Positions 34,098-42,257 of a stretch of DNA of 64,000 nucleotides are shown one piece after another. The stretch lies in NCBI GenBank assembly GCA_025210615.1, contig JAOARJ010000002.1, positions 124,001 through 188,000 on the forward strand, given 5' to 3'. This DNA is from Candidatus Altimarinota bacterium. Lineage in GTDB: Bacteria > Patescibacteriota > Gracilibacteria > BD1-5 > UBA6164. Under the pieces are notes generated by a model. It did no database searches, was not told the DNA's origin, and worked only from the letters and a program-made list of their open reading frames with translations. A program made the translations under genes and the position numbers. Position 1 is the stretch's first letter; every line of letters starts with the position of its first letter.

Positions 34098-35804
34098 ATG
34101 ATAAAAAAAATAATTAAAAATTTAATAATAATATTATTTTTCACTCTCCCGCTTATAAATTCCTATTTACTAAAATATTTAGGATTTATATCGGGAGATT
34201 TTTCTATTTGATGGGAATACCCAAAGGTTCTATTTTTTCTTATTTTTTCTTGAATAATAAACTTTTTCTTTATTTTTTACCTAATCAAAAATAAAATTAA
34301 ATATAATTATTTTTGGCTTTATTTATTTTTAATTTTTAGTTTTATTTCATGTTTATTCTCTAATTTTTTCTTAAAATCAGTATTCCCTACACCAGAAAAA
34401 TGACACAGCTTTTTAATATTTTTATCACTATCAAGTCTATTTATAATAATTAATGAAATTAAATCTAAAAAATTTATAAAGAATTTATTTTTAGCTTCTA
34501 GTTTTTCTCTAATATTTTCTAATATTTTTTGACTATTAAATTTAAAATATAATTTTACTCTCGCGTGAGAATTATTAAATAGAAACTTTGCTACTTTCGG
34601 ACATCCAAATTATCTTGCTTTATTTATATTAATATTACTTCCCTACTGGCTAAAAAATATTTTTTATAACAAATCTAAATTAAATTTATTTTTTCTAGTT
34701 TTTAATTTTATAGCTTTAATATTATCAAAAAGTTATCTAGCAATATTTTTATTTATCACTTATTTAATCTATTTTTTATTTAAATTTCATAAAATAAAAA
34801 CTAAATATTTTTACTACTTTTTACTAATTTTTTTATGAATATGATTCATTATTTTATACTTAAATATTAGTAAAGCTAATAGTTTTTTATCGAGATTTTT
34901 CATTTGTCAATCTACTTTAGAAATTATTTTTAGTGATATAAAAAATATTATTTTTTGATTATGATTTGAAAATTTATGAGAATTAAGTGTTAATTATAAA
35001 AATAAAATGCTTTATATTTTTGAAAATTTTTGATTTTTTCCCGATAGACCTCATAATATTTTTTTATTAATTTTAAATAGTTTATGATTAATTTGATCAT
35101 GATTTTTTACTTTATTATTATATAAAATTTATAATAATTATACTAAAGAAAAGTTTATTTATCTGTCTAGTTTTGTATTAGGTGTAATATTTTTGTGTTT
35201 TAATTTTGCTAGTATTTCAACTTATTCATTGTTAATCTTGATATTAATAAAATTACTTGATTTTTCTTCTGAAAATAAAATCAATAATATTTTTTATAAA
35301 TTAAATAAATATTTTATTAGCATTATTTTAATTATTAATATTTTTTGATGATATATTTGATTTTTAGCTTATAGTTCAGTAATTTTAGAAAATAAGCAAA
35401 AATACAGACAGGCTTATAATATTTATAAATTTAATTTTAAAAATAAATATTATAGTAATAATTTTGAAATAAAAAATGAGTTTTTAGAAAAAAATAAAAG
35501 CTATAATTATTATAGTGCTAAACTAAATTTTTCACCGAATAAAGAAAATATTAATGAATTTTTAAATAAATATAATTCTATTGAAAGTTATATTTTTGTG
35601 TGAAATATTTTGTATAATTTTTGAAGAGAATTTGAAGCTATAGAATATTATAAAACTTGATTAAATAAACTAGAAAAAATACTAAAATCTAAAAATTATT
35701 TTGATTTTTTAATTACTAAAAAAAGACTGGAATGAGCCAAAATAAGGTTAAATAAATATTGACTTTGAGAAGTTAAACAAAAAATAAAAACAGCTAATTA
35801 TTAA
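34098..35804 (+). CDS. O-antigen ligase/polymerase-like membrane protein
   Basis: 568 residues, polytopic: about ten to twelve hydrophobic segments across residues 1-420, extremely Phe/Ile/Leu-rich. Features of the WaaL/Wzy family are the NRNFATFGHPNYLALF segment and a large loop ending in GFFPDRPHNIFLLILNSLG, where the RPHN is typical. The C-terminal 110 residues are hydrophilic with a TPR-like helix pair. Probably joins or polymerises glycan onto a surface carrier. Start chosen at 34098, since an ATG at 34091 runs into a stop. Confidence 0.8.
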
Positions 35805-35810
35805 GCTGTT
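35784..35810 (-). terminator. terminator of the minus-strand gene
   Basis: AACAGCT / AGCTGTT stem; the T-tract is on the minus strand, after the gene ending at 35823. Confidence 0.65.
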
Positions 35811-35822
35811 CTTAAATTGAAA

Positions 35823-36233
35823 TTATTTTTTATCTTCTTCTTTATATCTTTTAAATTTAGGATAATGGAATCCAAATAAGAAAATAAATACAATAAACCA
35901 AGCTCCTGCTGTAATCATATCTTCTTTTAATCTAAATCTTCTCTCTGTAATTAAATCTTTTCTAACTTCCTCTTTACAAGCCTCTATTTCTTCTTTTGTT
36001 TTCGGTGTATTTATATTTCTTTCTCAAACTTCTATAGTTTTAGTTATAGCTACATTATCATTTTCACAATTATCTAATCTATAACTGTATCTTGAAGCGA
36101 TATATTCGCTATCCGAAATAATAAAAAATCTACCAATCATTGTTAAAATAACTCCTAAATTTATTGCAATAGCAAGAATAGAAAATATAGAAACTACCCC
36201 TAAATAAACATTAAATAATTTACTTTTTTGCAT
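35823..36233 (-). CDS. two-span membrane protein, unknown
   Basis: 136 residues with membrane segments at about 9-34 (VYLGVVSIFSILAIAINLGV) and 105-122 (ITAGAWFIVFIFLFGFH). The loop between them is hydrophilic (RYSYRLDNCENDNVAITKTIEV ... TKEEIEACKEEVRKD) and has two cysteines. A short basic-acidic tail closes it. No family recognised. A TTGAAA/TAATAA promoter lies just upstream, abutting the terminator of the tiny-gene unit. Confidence 0.75.
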
Positions 36234-36263
36234 AATAATTTACTTTAAAGAATATTATATCTC

Positions 36264-36292
36264 TTATTATATTGATTTTAAATTTTTTTCAA
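36264..36292 (-). promoter_or_regulatory. promoter of the gene starting at 36233
   Basis: Minus strand TTGAAA (36287-36292), 17 nt, TAATAA (36264-36269). The -35 lies inside the CTTTAAACTTGAAAAAAA string shared with the yebC promoter. Confidence 0.45.
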
Positions 36293-36298
36293 GTTTAA

Positions 36299-36322
36299 AG
36301 ACCCTTGGCATACCAAGAGTCT
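36299..36322 (-). terminator. terminator of the tiny membrane-peptide unit
   Basis: Minus strand AGACTCTTGG / CCAAGGGTCT 10-bp stem (one U-G), 4-nt loop; overlaps the stop of the 46-residue gene. Same build as 12451-12474. Confidence 0.6.
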
Positions 36323-36461
36323 AATTATCCCCCTTTTTTTTACACTTATAATCATCGCATTTGCTAAACTTTATTAGCAAACATACAATCACCGTTAGTG
36401 CAAAGCACATATAAATTCCCACTCCTAGGCCTACAATTTGAAGAAAAGTTAAGTCTTTCAT
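36321..36461 (-). CDS. 46-residue membrane peptide
   Basis: MKDLTFLQIVGLGVGIYM, then a hydrophobic stretch (CFALTVIVCLLIKF) and a Cys/Lys-rich hydrophilic tail (SKCDDYKCKKKGDN). One membrane helix at about 8-33. The SD AAGGAG lies 7 nt before the ATG. All four glycines are GGN. The start overlaps the end of the upstream tiny gene as ATGA, suggesting coupled translation. Function unknown; the size and shape resemble small membrane toxins or regulators, but this is only a resemblance. Confidence 0.65.
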   Translation of the reverse strand: MKDLTFLQIVGLGVGIYMCFALTVIVCLLIKFSKCDDYKCKKKGDN

Positions 36462-36574
36462 TTTTTTCTCCTTAAAGAATTTTTAAGCATTCCTATTATA
36501 ACACAGCAAACATTATTTGTTGTGCATAGAATTGCTCCTATAAATAACAATATAAAAAAATCAAAGGCCTCCAT
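36449..36574 (-). CDS. short membrane peptide, upstream partner
   Basis: MEAFDFFILLFIGAILC, then TTNNVCCVIIGMLKNSLRRKK: one or two hydrophobic stretches and a basic end. With TGA as Gly it is 41 residues (stop TAA at 36449); with TGA as stop it is 38 residues and ends exactly at the ATGA overlap with the next gene. SD GGGGGGA lies close before the ATG at 36574; an earlier in-frame ATG at 36589 lacks an SD. Its two glycines are GGA. Confidence 0.6.
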
Positions 36575-36625
36575 AATTCCCCCCTTCATTTTTTTAATTC
36601 ATTTTTCTTTTTGTATTAGTATATT

Positions 36626-36654
36626 ATTATATAAAAAATCATATAGAAAGTCAA
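36626..36654 (-). promoter_or_regulatory. promoter of the tiny membrane-peptide unit
   Basis: Minus strand TTGACT (36649-36654), 17-nt spacer, TATAAT (36626-36631): near-perfect consensus. Confidence 0.75.
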
Positions 36655-36741
36655 AAGTTTTTTATATTAAATTAAATACTTAACTAATTTTATATTTATT
36701 ATTTAATTTATATATACTCTTGATTTTTTGAAAGTATTTTT

Positions 36742-36769
36742 TTGACAAGTATTCTAAAAAATATATAAT
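36742..36769 (+). promoter_or_regulatory. promoter of module A protein
   Basis: TTGACA (36742-36747), 16 nt, TATAAT (36764-36769). The spacer shares GTATTC and most other bases with the module B promoter at 37480. Confidence 0.75.
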
Positions 36770-36798
36770 ACAACATTATATCATTATTTTGTTTTCTT

Positions 36799-37245
36799 AT
36801 GAATACAACAGAAATGTCTAATATAAACAAAGAAAATAATGTGTCATCTAGAATAATAAAAATATCTAGAGAGGAATTTTATTTATTTTTTAAAGAAATA
36901 GAGGATTTTTTCTTTAAATATTGAATCATAGATTTTCCAAGTGAAGATCTTTGTAATATAAAAAAAGATATTATACGATTAGATCAGATTATACTTGAAG
37001 AATTAGTTATTTATTATTACAATGCTTACTACAAAAGAAATCAACTCCTAATTCCTGAAAATAATGAAAAATTTTTTACTATACTAATGAAATTTTGCTA
37101 TAATTTTTGTATAAAAAAATGAAAAAATACTTCTAAGAAAATTTACAGATTTCTAGAAAAACATAAATTAGCTATCAAATCTGATAATATTTCTGAACTT
37201 ATTGAAGAAGTTACTAAAAAAGTTAGTAGAGATATTATTAATTAA
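36799..37245 (+). CDS. module A protein, unknown
   Basis: 148 residues, helical, no membrane segment. It shares an F-x2-I-x2-K-x-CYN-x2-I-[KR] block (here FFTILMKFCYNFCIKK, about residues 93-108) and a similar position for it with the protein encoded at 37537, so the two are probably distant paralogues. Rich in Glu/Lys/Ile/Phe. No SD. Both its glycines are TGA. Its stop at 37243 is followed after 2 nt by the promoter of a structured RNA. No known family recognised. Confidence 0.7.
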
Positions 37246-37247
37246 AA

Positions 37248-37274
37248 TTGACTTATAATTATTTTTATTATAAT
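37248..37274 (+). promoter_or_regulatory. promoter of small RNA A
   Basis: TTGACT (37248-37253), 15 nt, TATAAT (37269-37274), beginning 2 nt after the stop of the module A gene. Confidence 0.65.
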
Positions 37275-37280
37275 ACAGTG

Positions 37281-37424
37281 GGACATAAAGAATCCTAAAA
37301 ACAAAAGGAGGTTGCCTATGTAACAAGGCGCTAGTAAATAAGAGGGGGGTAAATTACTAAACACTCTTTCAAAAAATCCCCCTCTTATGATATATCTGAT
37401 TATCTTTGATAATCGGATTTTTTT
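37281..37424 (+). ncRNA. structured small RNA A with a start-stop mini-ORF
   Basis: About 144 nt from the promoter at 37248 to a terminator. From 5' to 3': AAAAGGAGG SD (37303-37311) with optimal 6-nt spacing to ATG-TAA (37318-37323) set in the loop of a GCCT / AGGC hairpin; a perfect 11-bp stem ATAAGAGGGGG / CCCCCTCTTAT (37338-37348 with 37378-37388), which hides a second SD-like purine run; then a terminator, ATCTGATTATC / GATAATCGGAT (37394-37418) with T7. No frame longer than a few codons, so it acts as RNA or as a ribosome trap. Not recognised as any known RNA family. Confidence 0.65.
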
Positions 37425-37479
37425 ATTTAACTCTTTTTATATTTATTTTTTAAAATATATACTTAGTTAACATTTTTAT

Positions 37480-37507
37480 TTGACTGGTATTCAAAATAAT
37501 ATATAAT
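37480..37507 (+). promoter_or_regulatory. promoter of module B protein
   Basis: TTGACT (37480-37485), 16 nt, TATAAT (37502-37507); spacer closely similar to the module A promoter. Confidence 0.75.
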
Positions 37508-37536
37508 TTTGAGAAATATTTTCTAACTATTTTTTT

Positions 37537-37995
37537 ATGAATAAAGCAACCTCTTTACAGGATTATACATTTATAAAAGAAGTTGAACTTTTACAAGAAG
37601 AGGTAGAAATAATAGTAGAAGCTATAAATGATTTTTTTCAGACCCATGAAATAATAAATCCTGAAAATAAGCCTACTGTAAAAATACAAAAAGAAGTTTT
37701 AATAGATTTAGACACTGAAACTTTAGATAAGTTGGTAAAATTACTTAATGATCCGATAGGTTATGAAATTGGCTGTTGTCCTGGTTTTTATAGAATATTT
37801 TTTAAAATCTGTTATAATTATTGGATAAGAAATGTTGATGAACCTTGAAGTTTTTCATTAGATGTTTTAGACTTTTTAATAGATAATTTAAAAAATATGA
37901 ACAGTGAAAGAAGTAAAAAAGTTTTAGAACTTGTTATAGATACTTCAAAAAGAACTAGAGAAATTGTAATTTTTAAAAAACTACCTTATTGTTAA
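37537..37995 (+). CDS. module B protein, unknown, paralogous to module A
   Basis: 152 residues, acidic, helical (VELLQEEVEIIVEAINDFFQ). A CC pair lies before the shared block FYRIFFKICYNYWIRN, aligned with FFTILMKFCYNFCIKK of the module A protein. The C-terminus is DTSKRTREIVIFKKLPYC. One glycine is TGA (at 37846-37848), three are GGN, so the host code is used. No SD. Own promoter at 37480 and a structured RNA just downstream. Function unknown. Confidence 0.7.
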
Positions 37996-38004
37996 TAAAA
38001 AAAT

Positions 38005-38031
38005 TTGACTTACAAAATATTATAATATAAT
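38005..38031 (+). promoter_or_regulatory. promoter of small RNA B
   Basis: TTGACT (38005-38010), 15 nt, TATAAT (38026-38031), 10 nt after the module B stop. A second overlapping TATAAT starts at 38021. Confidence 0.65.
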
Positions 38032-38037
38032 ATGTAG

Positions 38038-38179
38038 GCTTTTCAGGCAGTTAAAACCAAAGGAGGTGATGTCTTATAAGCACTTAGTATAATAAAGGAG
38101 GTAATTAGCAAATGTATTTTGAAACCAGAACTGTCAACTATTTTTAAGATGAACGCTAATTACCTCCTCCCACTTTTTT
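38038..38179 (+). ncRNA. structured small RNA B with extended SD and SD-sequestering terminator
   Basis: About 142 nt. First SD is AAAGGAGGTGAT (38059-38070), a 12-nt perfect match to the usual complement of the 16S rRNA 3' end, with an ATG overlapping it that opens a 7-codon frame (MSYKHLV). A second AAAGGAGG (38094-38101) lies 10 nt before an 11-codon frame (38112-38147, MYFETRTVNYF). Its GGAGGTAATTAGC (38097-38109) pairs perfectly over 13 bp with GCTAATTACCTCC (38155-38167), and a T6 tract follows: the terminator hairpin buries the SD and encloses the mini-ORF. Same architecture as RNA A. Confidence 0.65.
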
Positions 38180-38192
38180 AAAATACAAACTA

Positions 38193-38218
38193 AAAACTCT
38201 CTGAAATAGAGAGTTTTT
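38193..38218. terminator. bidirectional terminator
   Basis: AACTCTCT / AGAGAGTT stem, loop GAAAT, T-runs on both strands; separates small RNA B from convergent secF. Confidence 0.8.
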
Positions 38219-38232
38219 TAATTGATTATTTT

Positions 38233-39225
38233 TTAATCTTCGTCTTTTGGCTCTTCATACTTTTTAAGAATTTTATTTTTATTTAATTCAAATAATATTG
38301 GAGAAGCGATAAATATAGATGAGAATGTTCAAACAATAGTACCGAATACCATAACTAATACAAATCCTTTAACTGTTTCTGGACCAAAGAATAAGATAGA
38401 TAATAACACTGCTAGTACTGTTAATGAAGTATAAATACTTCTTGTTATTGTTTCATTTACTGAGTCATTAATAATAACTTCTAGACTTTTTCCTCTTCCT
38501 CCATAAACTTTTAAGTTTGCTCTAATTCTGTCTAATACTACAATAGTATCATTAATAGAATATCATAAAATAGTTAATAATGCCGTGATGAAGAATGTAT
38601 CAATTTGAAATTCTGGTAATATACTTGAAGTAATTATATATAATCCTGATGAGATAAATACATCATGAAATAATGTAATAATAGTGATAGTTGCAAATGA
38701 TAAAGCGCTTATTCCAGCTACATGTCAATTAAATGCATAAGCGATATATAACGCGATAGAAATTATAGCTACAATTAGTGTTAAAAATGCTGTATTTTTA
38801 ATATAATCTCAAAAACTTTTTCAAATACTTGTATAATTATCTTCACTAAATTCAGTTCATAATTTCATAGTTAATTCATCTTTATATTGTTTTTTTAGGT
38901 CTTCTAAACTAATATCTTTAGTATTTTTTATTTCATCAAATCAAGCTACTACAACAACAGTATTTTCTCAAGCAACTTTATAACTTTGAGTATTATTTAT
39001 AATTCAATTATTTTTTTTATCAAATTCTTCAGTAAAACTTTTTACCTCTGATTTAAATTTATCTAGATCTAACTCATGAGTATAACTATATTCAATTTTT
39101 TCTCAACCAGTCATATCTATTCAAAGATTTAACGGTAAAAATCAAATAGCAAATATAGAAAACAAAAATAAAACTCAAGAAATAATATAAGAAATAAATC
39201 TTATTTTTATAGCATTTAATTTCAT
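38233..39225 (-). CDS. secF: protein translocase subunit SecF
   Basis: 330 residues. N-terminal membrane segment (about 9-32), GIDMTGGEKIEYSY (the D1-like motif), a periplasmic head, then five membrane segments with ITALLTILGYSINDTIVVLDRIRAN (D4-D5) and RSIYTSLTVLAVLL (D6). Partner of SecD at 18.1 kb. Start at the ATG preceding KLNAIKIRF; no SD. Between it and the pilin-like gene upstream lies about 90 nt of AT-rich DNA. Confidence 0.95.
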
Positions 39226-39314
39226 AATAATTTTTTAAAATCTAAAATTGTCTAATAAAAACGGATAAAATATAAGAAAAAATTTATAAAAATCAATATT
39301 TTTTTGATATAAAA

Positions 39315-39992
39315 TTAATTTAAAGCTTTCCAATTTGATAAAAAAGTTTCAAATTCAACTGAATAAGGTTGTTCTCTAGAAGAATCTACCCACATAACTT
39401 TTGAAGTAATTTTCATAAACTCTCAGTTTGAATCTGTTGCGATATTAGGATTATAACTCGCTCAAAGTTTATCGCTATCAAAATAAGTAACTATAATTTC
39501 TCTTGTAAATGGTGTAAATTTTGTTGTATCAGCTGTTGTTTCTTGCGTATAAAATCACTCTCCATTACTATCAGTAGTAAAAATTTTATAATCATCTCTA
39601 TAAGTGTCTGTTTTATAATCTCTTAGTTCATTTCATAAAGTTATTTCATCTAATTTCCATTTATAATCAGTGTTATCTTGATAAATTATATAACTCGCTT
39701 CTTTAATGTCAGTTGTTGTAGTATTATTTCAAACACAATTTGTATCATAATTCAAAGTATTCCAACAATTTTTATTATCCGTAGAAAGCATTTTCCAATT
39801 CGTATCACGAATATTTGTCATGGCTTCTATTCCCTCTCTAGCTATCTGAATTGCTTGTATTTTCATATCAAGATTATTTGACATTTTTTGAGAATTTCAA
39901 TAAATTGCATACATTCAGGTTACTCAAGAAACAACGATTATCATAATAACCATAACTTCCACAAGAGAACTACCCTTAAAATTCTTTTTCAT
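39315..39992 (-). CDS. type IV pilin/pseudopilin-like protein
   Basis: 225 residues. The N-terminus is short and basic (MKKNFKG) followed by SSLVEVMVIMIIVVSGVTGMYAIYG. This is the prepilin pattern: cleavage after Gly7, Glu at mature position 5, long hydrophobic helix. The rest is a Thr/Asp/Asn-rich globular part with one disulfide-capable pair (NCWN ... NCVG). Probably a pilus subunit or minor pseudopilin. Together with dprA it would fit DNA uptake. No pilB/C/D seen in the window. Confidence 0.85.
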
Positions 39993-40067
39993 AAGATTAA
40001 TTTAAAAATATTTTATTTATTATACATAATATTTTATTTAATCAAGATATTTTCTCTTATTTAAGCC

Positions 40068-40095
40068 TTGAAAGATATATTTTTTGTCATATAAT
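40068..40095 (+). promoter_or_regulatory. promoter of the 49-residue peptide
   Basis: TTGAAA (40068-40073), 16 nt, TATAAT (40090-40095). Confidence 0.65.
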
Positions 40096-40104
40096 ATACT
40101 CTGC

Positions 40105-40178
40105 AATGCTGAATTAGTTAAAAAATGGGGATTTCAGCATTAAATTTCAAAAAATACCTTAGTCAAAAAAAGCTAAGG
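40105..40178 (+). promoter_or_regulatory. two hairpins in the 5' leader
   Basis: AATGCTGAA / TTCAGCATT (40105-40113 with 40133-40141), then CCTTAG / CTAAGG (40157-40162 with 40173-40178), just before the SD of the peptide. A cis-regulatory leader is likely. An ATG at 40125 in the first loop is in frame with the peptide but has no SD. Confidence 0.45.
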
Positions 40179-40196
40179 GAAGCAAGGGAGGTAATA

Positions 40197-40346
40197 ATGA
40201 CAGCAGAAACAGCAGAAATAATAACTATTCTTGGAAGATGCGCAATTGTGTGTTTTGCCTTGATTGCAGTAGGAATAGTATTCTTTAAAAAAGACAAAAA
40301 GGATAATCAATTGCGTCCTTTTTGCAAAATAAATGGTACCTGCTAA
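40197..40346 (+). CDS. 49-residue membrane peptide
   Basis: Sequence features: MTAETAEIITILGR, then a membrane helix (CAIVCFALIAVGIVFF), a Lys/Asp stretch (KKDKKDNQ) and a Cys-containing end. The SD GGGAGG lies 5-6 nt before ATG 40197, so I prefer it to the ATG at 40125. Three glycines, all GGN. Own promoter, structured leader, own terminator. It resembles the 46-residue peptide at 36321 in size, topology and expression signals. Function unknown. Confidence 0.65.
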   Translation: MTAETAEIITILGRCAIVCFALIAVGIVFFKKDKKDNQLRPFCKINGTC

Positions 40347-40392
40347 TTTTTTCTAAAACTAAGTAAGGAATATCTAATGTCATTGCATTAAA

Positions 40393-40427
40393 GCCCCGGT
40401 ACAATTAAGTAACCGGGGCAAACTTTA
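40393..40427 (+). terminator. GC-rich terminator hairpin
   Basis: GCCCCGGT / ACCGGGGC perfect 8-bp stem with an 11-nt loop, followed by AAACTTTATTT (poor U-run). Confidence 0.6.
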
Positions 40428-40433
40428 TTTAAA

Positions 40434-41585
40434 TTATTTAATTTTTAATTTAAAAATCTCTCTTCAAACAAGTTGATTATCTCTAATATATAACAAACTT
40501 CAGAATTTACTAGCATTAAAACAAGGTGTATCAAGCCTTATAATTTCACAATTTTTTTCTAAAATAGGATATATTTCTTCAAGATAACAATATTTACCTT
40601 TTAAATTCCAAAAAGGAAAACTTATTATAATATTTCAATCAAATTTTATCTTCTTTAGATTGCTAAAAAAGTCTTTATAAATTGCTGATAAAATCTTTCT
40701 TTGTTTCTCTATTTTTTCAATACTTATTCATCTCTTTGTCATAATTTCTCATAAATATCATTCCGTTACGATATTTATTTTTTTATTTATAAAATCTGAT
40801 TTATCTATTTCTCCTGCGTTTAATCTCGCTATTTCAAAATTAAAATCCAAATTATACTCGCGTTTTGCTTTTTCTAAATTATCTATTGAAAATTCCACCA
40901 TATTTATACTTATATCACTTCAATAAGTATTTTTATCTCATCTTAAAACAGCTTCTATTAAAACTGTTCAAAGTCCACAAAAAGGGTCATACACATCTTT
41001 ATCTCAAGCTAAATTTAACATCATTTGTGATAATTTTGGTGGAAGCATTCAAGTTTGCATATCTCTTTGTTTTTCATAATCTCTTTTTGAATACGCATCT
41101 ATATCTTGCACAAAAATTGTTTCTCAAAAATAATAATTTCATTCAACTTCTATAAAATTAAAATCACTTTTTGTATCTACTAATTTTTCTTTTATAATAT
41201 GCGCTGAAGACAAGTTTTTAAAGTCTTTATTTACAAATCTTGAAGAAATTTTTTTCTCTTTTAATGTTTTTTTTGTATCTATTAATAATTCCCTATTTTT
41301 TATATTTTTAGAAAAATTATTTATAGCATAAGCGTATTTTTTATTTCCCTTATTTTTTATAATTTCTTCTATATAATCAGCTTTATTGTCTAGTTTATTA
41401 AGTTTAAATATTTTAATAGTTCATCATAAAATATTTGCTTTATTTAATATTTCTTCTTCTAGAACTCACTCTATAATTAGTACTTTTTTATCACAATAAA
41501 AAACGCTAGCAGTATTGAATACTTCTAGTATTTCTTTAATTGATAATTTAAATTCTCTCCCTAATAAAAATCAAATTTTATTCAT
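40434..41585 (-). CDS. Trm11-like tRNA guanine-N2 methyltransferase
   Basis: 383 residues. N-terminal half THUMP/ferredoxin-like (LLGREFKLSIKEI ... YAINNFSKNIKNRELL). SAM-binding half: MQTGMLPPKLSQMMLNLAG, then the DPFCGLGTVLIEAVL motif I, GSDIS, and ITEGYLGE where Trm11 relatives have (T)EPYLG in place of NPPY. Modifies G10 of tRNA in archaea and eukaryotes; the exact target is not shown here. Faces the 49-residue peptide across a terminator and is 6 nt from adk. Confidence 0.8.
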
Positions 41586-41591
41586 TATTTT

Positions 41592-42224
41592 TTATTTTAA
41601 ATTTAATTTAGAAATAATATCTTCAGTTACTCATTCTATTGAATTATCAGCATTAACTTCAACTAATTTTCACTCTTGTTCATACATTTTTATAACTGGT
41701 AATGTTTCATCAAAGAAAATATTTATTCTTGTTTTTATCGCTTGTTCATCTTGATCATCATCTCTTCTTACTAATACTCAAGTTTCGCAGTTATCACATT
41801 TATCTCCTTCATAAACAGATGGGAATACTTTTTTACAGTTATTGCAAGTTCTTCTTCCAAGTAGTCTTGCTTCTACTTTTTCTTTTGGTAAATCTAGAGA
41901 TAAAACTTTATAATCAAATTTATTAAAAATTTTATCCATAAATTCTTTTTGTACTTTATTTCTAGGAATACCATCAAAAATAACATTATCATCAGGTTTT
42001 AAACTTTCTATAAACTCTTTTACAATCTCTTCAATAATCTCTACTCAAACTAACTGCCCAGCATCAATAACTGCTTTAACTTTTTTTCAAATTTCGCTGT
42101 TAGCGGCTATATGTTTTCTAAGTTCTCATCCTGTTTCAAAGATTTTAAAACCAAATTTTTCTTCTAAAATTCTTCCTTGAGTCCCTTTTCCAGACCCTTG
42201 TACACCTGATAATATTATAAACAT
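41592..42224 (-). CDS. adk: adenylate kinase with zinc LID domain
   Basis: Converts ATP + AMP to 2 ADP. 210 residues. P-loop GVQGSGKGTQ (7-16), then FKIFETGGELRKH (AMP site), FDGIPRN (the DGFPR motif as DGIPR), and the LID with a four-Cys zinc site, CNNCKKVFPSVYEGDKCDNC, flanked by LLGRRT and RRDDDQDEQAIKTR. Zinc LID is typical of Gram-positive and thermophile enzymes. Its stop is 6 nt before the Trm11-like start, so the two form an operon. Confidence 0.95.
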
Positions 42225-42257
42225 AACTTCTTTTTTATAATTTTAAATTTATTTAAT

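Noticed and set aside
38112-38147. Eleven-codon frame in RNA B (two Tyr-Phe pairs) as an attenuator leader
   Set aside because: No structural gene lies downstream on the same strand; a bidirectional terminator and convergent secF follow.
36742-38179. CRISPR-like or repeat array in the intergenic-rich region
   Set aside because: No regular direct repeats with spacers; the structure is two promoter-gene-RNA modules.
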